Assembly (NCBI RefSeq): GCF_000765745.2 | Contig: NZ_JRPC02000009.1 | Coordinates: forward strand, 19,451 to 83,450 | Direction: 5' to 3' | Source: Helicobacter apodemus | Lineage (GTDB): Bacteria > Campylobacterota > Campylobacteria > Campylobacterales > Helicobacteraceae | Length of the DNA stretch: 64,000 bases | Shown: positions 56,879 through 64,000 of the stretch, one piece after another | How the letters are laid out: every line of letters starts with the position of its first letter | Numbering within the stretch: position 1 is the stretch's first letter | Made by a program: the position numbers and the translations under genes | Notes under the pieces: generated by a model | The model's input: only the letters and a program-made list of their open reading frames with translations | Told to the model about the DNA's origin: nothing | The model's database searches: none

Positions 56879-59413
56879 ATGACGCAAAAATATTTTATTC
56901 TCCTCAAAGGAAAAGATAAAACCAAAGAGATCAAATCCTGCTCTTTTGAAAATGAAAATCTTAAGGTGGTATTTAAAAATAATCCACAAATTTATATTTA
57001 CAAAAGGGGAAATTTCACGCTTATCAGAAAGGCTACAAGCTATAACCTTTTTAATTACCTCAAAGAGCTTTGTATTTTAGCAAATATAGAGACACCAGAG
57101 GGCAATTTGAATATGCTTTTAAAAGAATATGAAAAAATGCAAAGAATCCCAAAGGAATCTGCCTTATCTATTTATCTTAATCCTTCCTCTTTTGTGCAAG
57201 ATTCTAAAGATAAACCCTTGCTTATTTTTCCTTTTGGCTCTAATGCTTCCCAATATCAAGCGGTGCAAAATGCAATGTGCCATCAAATAAGCATTATTGA
57301 AGGACCTCCGGGCACAGGCAAAACGCAGACTATTTTAAACATTATCGCTAATCTTATCTGTCAAAACAAAAGTATCGCGATGCTTTCTAACAACAACTCC
57401 GCTACACAAAATATATTTGAAAAGCTTTCAAGCAGTGGATTTGGATTTTTTTGTGCCACTTTGGGCAATAAAGAAAACAAAGAAAATTTTATTACCAATC
57501 AAAGTGGTATTTATCCCTCTTTTGATACACCAACGATAAATACGCAAAAACTAAAACAAAACATTAATACACTCAACCAAAAAGTGCTAGAAAATTTTAG
57601 GCTTATCAATGATATTGCTAAAAATGAAGCATTTTTAAATGCGTTGAGATTAGAATATAAGTATTTTAAAGCACAAGAAAACAATTTGCCTTTAGAAATA
57701 AAGAATCTTAATTCTTTAAATGTTGATAAAGTTTTAAGGGCAAAAGTGCAAATACAGCAAGAACAAAAACTCTCTTTTTGGCTGAAATTAAAATTGATTT
57801 TCTTAAGCAAAATTGGTAATTTTGAGTTTTATAAATCCCCAAAAGAGCAGATTCTATATACTTTAGATGAGACTTATTATGTCCTTAAAGATTTAGAAAT
57901 TTCAAAAAAGATTGAAACATCTAAAGTTACTCTTAAAGCTTTAGAGCAAACAAATCCTTTGCAAAACCTTATAGATAAATCCTCGCTCTTACTTAAATCT
58001 TATCTTAAAACAAGATACAAAAACCAGCGACAAAGAGTGCGATTTGAGTTATCGGATTTAAATCAAAATGCGGCTGCTTTTTTGCAAGAATATCCTGTGA
58101 TTTTAAGCACGACACATTCTATTAAATCCTCACTCAACCTTAAAAAAGAATTGTTTGATTATGTAATCATTGATGAGGCTTCGCAAGTGGATTTGATTAC
58201 AGGTTTTTTAGCATTAAGCAGTGCGAAAAATGTCGTAATTGTGGGGGATACAAAGCAGCTCTCCAATGTAATTGATCAAAGCAAATATCCTTTGATTCAA
58301 GAACTCACACAAAAATACCATATTCCTTTGCATTATGATTTTCTAAAACAAAGTTTATTAAGTTCTTGTCTAGTAACTTTGCCAAATGTGCCAAAAGTAA
58401 TGCTAAAAGAACATTATCGCTGCCACCCTAAAATCATTGAATTTTGCAATCAAAAATTCTATAACAATGAACTTATTATCTTAAGCAAGGATAAGGGAGA
58501 AAAAGATGTAATACAAGTATTTGTTACACAAGAGGGCAATCACGCAAGGGGACACTATAACCAAAGGCAAATTGATGTAATCATAAAAGAAATTTTGCCG
58601 ACCTTACAAGCAAATCTCACAAAGGAACAAATAGGCATTCTCTCTCCCTATAAAAAACAAAAAAAGCATTTACAAGAGAGTATAGGTGTATTGCAAATAG
58701 ATACAATTCATAAATACCAAGGTAGAGAAAAAGAGGCGATTATTTTAAGCACGGTAGATAATGAAATCAATAATTTTATTAATGATAAAAACTTGCTTAA
58801 TGTGGCTGTAAGTCGTGCTAAACGATATTTAAGGGTAGTTGTCTCTGCTCAAATTTGCCAGTGTGATAATCATTTAAAGGATTTAATTAAATATATACAT
58901 TATCATAATTTTGAAGTTACTCAAAGCAAAGTAAAATCTATTTTTGATTTGCTTTATAAAGCAAACGCGAAAGCAAGATTAGAATATTTAAAAGGCAAAA
59001 AGAGAATTTCTTTATATGATTCAGAAAATCTTGCTTATCATAGCTTAAAAGATGGTATTAGCCATTATGGGAATTTAGATATTATCACACATATACCGCT
59101 ACATAGAATCATAAATATTGAAAACCTTAATGAAACAGAACAAGAGTTTGTGCAATCCTCAAGCCATATTGATTTGCTCATTTTTAACACGATGGATAGA
59201 CTTCCTATCCTTGCCATAGAAATAGATGGATTTGCCTATCACAAGGAGGACTCTAAACAAGCTAAAAGAGATGTGTTGAAAAATACGATTTTACAAAAAT
59301 GTGGCATTCCTTTGCTTAGGCTTAGCACAATCCAAAGTGATGAAATTTCTCGTGTAAGGGAGTGTTTAGATAAAAGAGTGTTGAATCATCATTTTAAATC
59401 ATTACTTTCTTAG
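56879..59413 (+). CDS. SF1 helicase with DUF2726-like C-terminal nuclease fold
   Basis: 844 residues. Walker A EGPPGTGKTQT at 141-151, motif Ia LSNNNSATQNIFEKL, a long helical insertion (about 210-390), Walker B VIIDEASQVDLITG, VIVGDTKQLSNV, LKEHYRCHPKIIEFCN, TIHKYQGREKEAIILS and LNVAVSRAKRYLRVVVS: a complete Dna2/Upf1-type superfamily 1 helicase. The C terminus (about 690-844) ends with ILAIEIDGFAYHKEDSKQAK, RDVLKNTILQKCGIPLLRL, which is DUF2726/Vsr-like restriction-fold sequence. Such helicase-nuclease proteins occur in defence islands. It lies between broken mcrC and a type I R-M operon. Confidence 0.85.
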   Translation: MTQKYFILLKGKDKTKEIKSCSFENENLKVVFKNNPQIYIYKRGNFTLIRKATSYNLFNYLKELCILANIETPEGNLNMLLKEYEKMQRIPKESALSIYLNPSSFVQDSKDKPLLIFPFGSNASQYQAVQNAMCHQISIIEGPPGTGKTQTILNIIANLICQNKSIAMLSNNNSATQNIFEKLSSSGFGFFCATLGNKENKENFITNQSGIYPSFDTPTINTQKLKQNINTLNQKVLENFRLINDIAKNEAFLNALRLEYKYFKAQENNLPLEIKNLNSLNVDKVLRAKVQIQQEQKLSFWLKLKLIFLSKIGNFEFYKSPKEQILYTLDETYYVLKDLEISKKIETSKVTLKALEQTNPLQNLIDKSSLLLKSYLKTRYKNQRQRVRFELSDLNQNAAAFLQEYPVILSTTHSIKSSLNLKKELFDYVIIDEASQVDLITGFLALSSAKNVVIVGDTKQLSNVIDQSKYPLIQELTQKYHIPLHYDFLKQSLLSSCLVTLPNVPKVMLKEHYRCHPKIIEFCNQKFYNNELIILSKDKGEKDVIQVFVTQEGNHARGHYNQRQIDVIIKEILPTLQANLTKEQIGILSPYKKQKKHLQESIGVLQIDTIHKYQGREKEAIILSTVDNEINNFINDKNLLNVAVSRAKRYLRVVVSAQICQCDNHLKDLIKYIHYHNFEVTQSKVKSIFDLLYKANAKARLEYLKGKKRISLYDSENLAYHSLKDGISHYGNLDIITHIPLHRIINIENLNETEQEFVQSSSHIDLLIFNTMDRLPILAIEIDGFAYHKEDSKQAKRDVLKNTILQKCGIPLLRLSTIQSDEISRVRECLDKRVLNHHFKSLLS

Positions 59414-59423
59414 AATAGTTTGC

Positions 59424-59429
59424 TATAAT
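59424..59429 (+). promoter_or_regulatory. Extended -10 promoter of the hsd operon
   Basis: TGCTATAAT (extended -10 form, TATAAT at 59424-59429) lies 30 bp upstream of the hsdR start, just after the helicase stop. It suggests that hsdR-hsdM-TA-hsdS has its own promoter. Confidence 0.6.
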
Positions 59430-59458
59430 GGAAAAATTTTTATTTTTAAGGGATAGAT

Positions 59459-61804
59459 TTGAGCGAAGAAAATGTCAAAACACGCTTTATTACACCAAGT
59501 TTGCAAAAGTCTGGATGGGCTTTAGAGCAGCTTAGTATGGAATATGCTATAAAAGACTATGTCTTTAGCGATGGCAAAATGGACAGCAAAACTCGCAAAA
59601 GGGGAAATCCAAAAAAGGCTGATTATGCTTTATTTTATAAAGGTTTGTGTCTAGCTGTGATAGAGGCTAAAGATGATATTTATGAGGATAGCGAGGGGTT
59701 AGAGCAGGCAAAAGGCTATGCAATAATGCTTAAAGCACCTTTTGCATATTCTAGCAGCGGCAAGAGTTTCAAAGAGTGTGAGTTTAATAGCGATTTTACA
59801 GGTTGCAGCTTGCAAACGCTAAAGCTGGATTCTTTTCCAAGCCCACAAAACCTTTATGAGAGATTTAAAAAATGGCAAAATCTCAAAAATGATAGCCTTT
59901 TTATTAATACACACTATGATTTAAGCAATATCACTTTGCGTTATTATCAACGCAATGCTATTCAAGAAACCCTGCTTGCTGCCCAAAAAGGAAAAAATAG
60001 AATCTTGCTAGTGCTTGCTACAGGAACGGGTAAAACCCAAGTTGCTTATCAAATTGCTCACCGCCTTTTTAACCAAACGCTTCCAAATGGCAGAAAAATC
60101 CAAAAGATTCTCTATCTCGCAGATAGAAAAGAGCTTATCAACACCGATACACAGCGAACCTTTAAAAGCTTTGAGAAAGGTTTGCATACGATAAAAGACA
60201 GAGATTTTTCAAAAACAAGTGCGAGTTTGTATTTTGGTATTTACCACCAGTTTATAAGTGGGAGCGAAGAAAATAATGACAAAAAAGAGCATTATAAAGA
60301 AGTAAGCAAGGATTTTTTTGACCTCATTTTTATTGATGAGTGCCACAGAGGCAGTGCAAGAGAAGATTCTACTTGGAGGGAGATTTTAGAGTATTTTCGC
60401 CCTGCTTTGCAGATAGGAATGACCGCCACGCCAAAGCAGAGTGAGGAAGGGCAAGATAATCTTGATTACTTCGGAGAACCTGTGTATCAATACAGCCTCA
60501 AGCAAGGCATAGACGATGGCTTTCTAGCACCCTTTGAAGTGCTTAGTATCTCTTCTAATCTTGACCTAAGTGGCTACACACCAGAATCAGGCAAGACAGA
60601 CCTAGAGGGTAAGAAGATTCCAGATGATACATTCTATGCCCCCGATTTTAACCGCAAAATCTACATTTTACCCCAACACCGATTTGTAGCGCAAGAAGTA
60701 AGTGATTTTCTCCACAAAACTTTGCAAAAACCTTTTGCCAAAACGATTATTTTCTGCGAAGACCAAAGACACGCCACTTTAATAAAAGATGCTCTAAGCG
60801 AATGTGGGGATATTCAAAGGCAGTTAGAACAAAACCACAATTACCTTGCACGCATTACAAGCGATGATGAAGAGGGCAAAGCCTTGCTTGATGATTTTAA
60901 AAGCATTCTAAAGCCTTATCCTGTGATTGTTACGACTTCCCAGCTTTTAAGCACAGGCGTGGATACTCAAATGGTAGAAGTGATTGTCATTGATAAAATT
61001 ATCCGCGATAAAAGCCTTTTTAAGCAAATCATAGGCAGAGGCACAAGGTTGAATGAAAAAGTAGAATCTCAAGGCAAAACACACTTTTATGTCCTAGACT
61101 TTAAGGGCATAGCACGAGAATTTCTAAACGACCCAGACTTTATGGGAGAGATTAGCTATATTCAAAAAACAGATGTGCAGCCTATTCCTCCTAGAGATTC
61201 ACACAAACAAAGGAGCAATGAACCAAAACAAACCTATATCATTGATGGTGAGGAAATAGAAGTCTTATTAAAAGATAAGAGTGTAAGTTATTGGCGTGAG
61301 GTTGAGGGCGAACTCCAGCTTATCACGCAGAATCTAGACGCCTTTAGCGGCGAAAAATTAAAAAATTCTAAGAATCTCAAATCCTATCTCAAAGTCTTAA
61401 GGGAAAACAACAATCAAGAGCGCGAAGAGTTTTTAGCAGAGCTAGAATCTAAAGGCATTTTTATCAATGAGCTTAAAACAATGGAATGTTTTAAGCATTG
61501 CGATGAGTTTGATATACTCCTCTCTCTTGCTACAGGTCAAAAGGCTCTTACACGCAAAGAAAGGGCAAAAAAGGCAAACAAATTCCTAGAATCCCTGCAG
61601 CCTCAAGCGCGAGAGTTAATAACGCTTTTGCTTGATAAATACACTCAAAATGGCTTTAGTGAGCTAAATATTAGCATTTTTCAAAATGAGCCTTTTGCCT
61701 CAAACTATAATCGCAGTTTCATTGCTAAAATTCTCCAAGAAAATGGCGGCTTTGAAAATCTAATCCAAAATCTCAAAAATGCACTCTATGAGGAGGTTAG
61801 CTAA
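59459..61804 (+). CDS. hsdR: Type I restriction enzyme R subunit (EcoEI-like)
   Basis: Motor and nuclease subunit of a type I R-M system. 781 residues from a TTG start with AAGGGA upstream. N-terminal nuclease core KADYALFYKGLCLAVIEAKD (Asp, then Glu-x-Lys); helicase motifs LVLATGTGKTQVAYQIAHRL, FIDECHRGSARE, IGMTATPKQ, VIVTTSQLLSTGVDTQMVEV and IIGRGTRLNEK; then an EcoEI-type C-terminal domain (about 560-781). Its stop overlaps the hsdM start by 1 bp. Confidence 0.94.
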   Translation: MSEENVKTRFITPSLQKSGWALEQLSMEYAIKDYVFSDGKMDSKTRKRGNPKKADYALFYKGLCLAVIEAKDDIYEDSEGLEQAKGYAIMLKAPFAYSSSGKSFKECEFNSDFTGCSLQTLKLDSFPSPQNLYERFKKWQNLKNDSLFINTHYDLSNITLRYYQRNAIQETLLAAQKGKNRILLVLATGTGKTQVAYQIAHRLFNQTLPNGRKIQKILYLADRKELINTDTQRTFKSFEKGLHTIKDRDFSKTSASLYFGIYHQFISGSEENNDKKEHYKEVSKDFFDLIFIDECHRGSAREDSTWREILEYFRPALQIGMTATPKQSEEGQDNLDYFGEPVYQYSLKQGIDDGFLAPFEVLSISSNLDLSGYTPESGKTDLEGKKIPDDTFYAPDFNRKIYILPQHRFVAQEVSDFLHKTLQKPFAKTIIFCEDQRHATLIKDALSECGDIQRQLEQNHNYLARITSDDEEGKALLDDFKSILKPYPVIVTTSQLLSTGVDTQMVEVIVIDKIIRDKSLFKQIIGRGTRLNEKVESQGKTHFYVLDFKGIAREFLNDPDFMGEISYIQKTDVQPIPPRDSHKQRSNEPKQTYIIDGEEIEVLLKDKSVSYWREVEGELQLITQNLDAFSGEKLKNSKNLKSYLKVLRENNNQEREEFLAELESKGIFINELKTMECFKHCDEFDILLSLATGQKALTRKERAKKANKFLESLQPQARELITLLLDKYTQNGFSELNISIFQNEPFASNYNRSFIAKILQENGGFENLIQNLKNALYEEVS

Positions 61805-63294
61805 TGCTAAATATCAAAAAGATTCAAGATACTATGCGCAATGACGCAGGGGTAAATGGCGATGCGCAAACAATGGAGCAAATCGCGTGGATTTTGTTTC
61901 TAAAACTTTATGATTATTATGAGAGTGAATGGTGTGCGGATAAAGAAATGCAAGGAGAAAGCTACACTTCTATTATTCCGCAAGAATTGCGATGGGGGGC
62001 TTGGGCAGGTGGCAGCAAAGAGAAGCGAGAAAAAGCCCCAAGTGGCGAGATACTTTTAGGGTTTGTCAATAATCAACTTTTTCCTACATTAAAAAATCTC
62101 AATATTACAGAATCCACCCCGCTTAATCAAGCCATTGTGCGAAAGGTTTTCTCTGATTTGAATAACTATATGAAAGATGGCTATCTGTTGCGCGATGTGA
62201 TTAATGAGATTGATACAAGCATTATAATTCATAACAAAAAGGATTTTAAAGAACTTTGCAAAATCTATGAAGGCTTTTTAAAAACCTTGCAAAGTGCGGG
62301 AAATGCGGGGGAGTTTTACACACCGCGCGCAGTTACAGACTTCATCATAAAGCTTCTAAACCCAAGCATTGGCGATAAAGTCGCAGACCTAGCCTGTGGG
62401 ACAGGGGGATTCTTGATTAGTGCGTATCATCATTTAGACTCACAATGCGACAATGTAGAGAAAAGAAAGATTTTAGAATCTAGCTTTTATGGCATTGAGA
62501 AAAAATCCTTGCCCTATCTTTTATGTGCGACAAATTTTCTCATTAATGGCATAGAAAATCCAAATCTCACACACGGCAATGCTTTTGAATTTAGCAATTT
62601 TGAGGAACTTGCCTTTAAAGAAAAGTTTGATTGTATCGTGATGAATCCGCCCTATGGTGGCTCTGAAAAGACAAACGATATTAAAAATTTCCCCCAAGAA
62701 TTTAAAAGTAGCGAGACAGCAGATTTATTTATGGCACTCATTATGCAGCGGCTATCAAACAAGGGCAAAGCCGCTGTAGTGCTTCCTGATGGCTTTTTGT
62801 TTGGAACAGATAATGCGAAAATAAATCTCAAAAAGCGACTTTTAGAGGAATTTAATCTCCACCTTATCGTGCGACTTCCAGCGAGTGTATTTGCGCCCTA
62901 TACAGGCATTACAACAAATATTTTATTTTTTGATAAATCTCCGCAAGGCACGAAGCACACTTGGTTTTATCGTTTGGATATGCCAGAGGGCATTAAGAGT
63001 TTCGGTAAGACAAAGGCGATGAAGCTAGAGCATTTCGCACCCTTTGAGCAATGGGATAAAAATAAAATTGCCATAGAAGAAGCTCAAGGCAACTTCAAGG
63101 CACAAGTTTATAGCAAAAAAGAGCTTGAAGCAAGAAATTATAATTTTGACCTTTGTGGCTTTGTGAGTGAGGAGGAGGAGATTTTAGAACCTTTTGCACT
63201 CATAGAGCAAATCAAATCCGAACGAGAGAGGCTTAATACTACCCTAAATAGCCTTATGAGCCAAATTTCTGATATAATTAAAGAGAGTGAATAA
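61804..63294 (+). CDS. hsdM: Type I restriction-modification system M subunit
   Basis: Adenine-N6 methyltransferase subunit. 496 residues. N-terminal helical domain (DTMRNDAGVNGDAQTMEQIA), AGEFYTPRAVTDFIIKLL, SAM motif VADLACGTGGFLISAYHH, GIEKKSLPYLLCATN, catalytic CIVMNPPYGGSEKT, and AAVVLPDGFLFG. It lies downstream of hsdR. The usual next gene hsdS is displaced by a toxin-antitoxin pair. Confidence 0.95.
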   Translation: MLNIKKIQDTMRNDAGVNGDAQTMEQIAWILFLKLYDYYESEWCADKEMQGESYTSIIPQELRWGAWAGGSKEKREKAPSGEILLGFVNNQLFPTLKNLNITESTPLNQAIVRKVFSDLNNYMKDGYLLRDVINEIDTSIIIHNKKDFKELCKIYEGFLKTLQSAGNAGEFYTPRAVTDFIIKLLNPSIGDKVADLACGTGGFLISAYHHLDSQCDNVEKRKILESSFYGIEKKSLPYLLCATNFLINGIENPNLTHGNAFEFSNFEELAFKEKFDCIVMNPPYGGSEKTNDIKNFPQEFKSSETADLFMALIMQRLSNKGKAAVVLPDGFLFGTDNAKINLKKRLLEEFNLHLIVRLPASVFAPYTGITTNILFFDKSPQGTKHTWFYRLDMPEGIKSFGKTKAMKLEHFAPFEQWDKNKIAIEEAQGNFKAQVYSKKELEARNYNFDLCGFVSEEEEILEPFALIEQIKSERERLNTTLNSLMSQISDIIKESE

Positions 63295-63303
63295 GGAGCG
63301 AAA

Positions 63304-63525
63304 ATGACTTTACAAGTAGAAATAAGCAATCAAAACAAAGAGCAAATCATCAATGCTATTAAATTGATAAAAGGTGTGAAACAAGTGCAAGAAATCCCAA
63401 ATGCAGCAACGCTTAAAGCACTAAAAGAAAGTGATGCGATAGCAAGGCAAATCAAACTCCACCAAAAAAAGCCTTACGCTAATTGGGAAGAAGCAAAAAA
63501 GGCGATTTTAAATGTATCAAATTGA
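63304..63525 (+). CDS. Antitoxin of a RelB/YafQ-type toxin-antitoxin pair
   Basis: 73 residues. A short N-terminal strand (MTLQVEISNQNKEQIINAIK) and a C-terminal Lys-rich helix ending WEEAKKAILNVSN, the WEEAK-type end common to antitoxins of RelE-family toxins. Strong Shine-Dalgarno (AAGGAG) 7 bp upstream. It overlaps the toxin gene by 14 bp, the normal coupling. Located 9 bp after hsdM within the hsd operon. Confidence 0.8.
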   Translation: MTLQVEISNQNKEQIINAIKLIKGVKQVQEIPNAATLKALKESDAIARQIKLHQKKPYANWEEAKKAILNVSN

Positions 63526-63790
63526 TTTTACTTCTGCTTTTAAAAAAGAGTATAAAAAATTTGTAAAACTAGGCAAAGCTAAAGCCATAGATACTCTTAT
63601 CCAATCCTTAGCTAATGGTGAAAATTTAGACCAAAAATACAAAGACCACGCACTAAAGGGCGAATATAAAGGCTTTAGGGAATGCCACATTGAGCCTGAT
63701 TTGCTTTTAATTTACAAAAAATATGAGGATATTCTACTGCTTTCTTGTGTGCGTTTGGGTTCTCATACTCATCTTTTTAAGAAGCAATAA
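63512..63790 (+). CDS. YafQ-family mRNA interferase toxin
   Basis: 92 residues of the RelE/ParE fold. FTSAFKKEYKKFVKLGKAKA at the N terminus, then KDHALKGEYKGFRECHIEPD with two conserved His and the Asp, and CVRLGSHTHLF with the C-terminal catalytic His: the YafQ active-site set. YafQ cleaves ribosome-bound mRNA. The stop overlaps the hsdS start (TAATG), so toxin and HsdS translation are coupled. Confidence 0.88.
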   Translation: MYQIDFTSAFKKEYKKFVKLGKAKAIDTLIQSLANGENLDQKYKDHALKGEYKGFRECHIEPDLLLIYKKYEDILLLSCVRLGSHTHLFKKQ

Positions 63791-64000
63791 TGAAAACAAG
63801 TATCTTGAAAAAATCTTTGCTAAATTATGCGATTAAAGGCAATCTTAGTAGCAGATTCCGCAAGAGTAATCCAAATCTCAACGCCTTTGATGAGATTAAT
63901 GCCTACAACGCACAGATTCTAAAAGATAAGAAATCTAAGGAAAAAGAGCTAAAAGAGTTAGAATCAAAACTCAAAACACAAAAAGATAAAGAGTTAAAAC
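63790..64000 (+). CDS. hsdS: Type I restriction-modification specificity subunit (partial, 5' end)
   Basis: The frame is open to the window edge (70 codons). MKTSILKKSLLNYAIKGNLS followed by SRFRKSNPNLNAFDEINAYN and a Lys/Glu-rich coiled coil is the N-terminal pattern of HsdS proteins (L-x-x-AI-x-G-x-L, then the I-x-x-K region). HsdS recognises the DNA target through its two recognition domains, which lie beyond the window. Its position after hsdM and the TA pair supports the call. Confidence 0.75.
   Translation, partial: MKTSILKKSLLNYAIKGNLSSRFRKSNPNLNAFDEINAYNAQILKDKKSKEKELKELESKLKTQKDKELK

Overview
The window looks like a chromosomal segment of an enterohepatic Helicobacter. The evidence is low G+C, gene neighbourhoods that match Helicobacter pylori as I remember them (galU - small membrane protein - murA; nusB-ribH-kdsA-carbonic anhydrase), Shine-Dalgarno sites of the AAGGAG type, and a complete cytolethal distending toxin operon (cdtABC), which H. 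pylori lacks but several enterohepatic species carry. Species cannot be fixed from the sequence alone.

Positions 1-33,900 are mostly core genome: thrS (partial), an FtsL-like gene, rsmH, murA, galU, an ATPase, clpA/clpS, purF, dapB, trxB/trxA, nusB-ribH-kdsA-can, a MotB/PomB-like gene, dedA, an Na/Pi transporter, a type II NADH dehydrogenase, tRNA-His and tRNA-Pro, guaB, gatA, hemJ, argH, ubiE, a putative surface-glycan transferase with a 10-G phase-variation tract, uvrC, a DciA-like gene, a small lipoprotein missed by length cut-offs, and nadB.

Positions 33,964-45,228 are the most unusual part. guaA encodes 1172 residues because two duplicated GNAT domains and a complete 3-methyladenine DNA glycosylase I (Tag) domain lie between its amidotransferase and ATP-pyrophosphatase halves. 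The last 58-85 bp of guaA then recur twice downstream, each time fused in frame to the 3' end of a DNA methyltransferase gene. The three copies separate three restriction-modification (R-M) cassettes: DpnII-like nuclease plus GATC-type methyltransferase; a second nuclease plus Eco57I-like methyltransferase; and a methyltransferase, AIPR-family protein and TdeIII-like nuclease. All copies match up to the first base of the stop codon, and the GGGAG at the end of the repeat serves as Shine-Dalgarno for the next cassette. This has the form of a stackable R-M cassette array anchored on a housekeeping gene. No integrase is visible.

Positions 45,229-56,840 are a mosaic of small genes and wreckage: phnW and MATE remnants, a divergent phage-type immunity region (small DNA-binding protein and CI-like S24 repressor), a paired SMR exporter, a broken D12 methyltransferase/HARE-HTH nuclease R-M system, a secreted cupin, a carB 3'-end fragment, a TSUP transporter fragment, cdtABC on the minus strand, and a frameshifted mcrC. 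Positions 56,879-64,000 are a second defence cluster: an SF1 helicase with a DUF2726-like C terminus and a type I R-M operon hsdR-hsdM-[RelB-like/YafQ toxin-antitoxin]-hsdS, with hsdS running off the right edge.

No rRNA, CRISPR array or intact insertion sequence was found. All functional calls come from reading motifs by eye. No alignment or database search was run, and remarks on other genomes are from memory.
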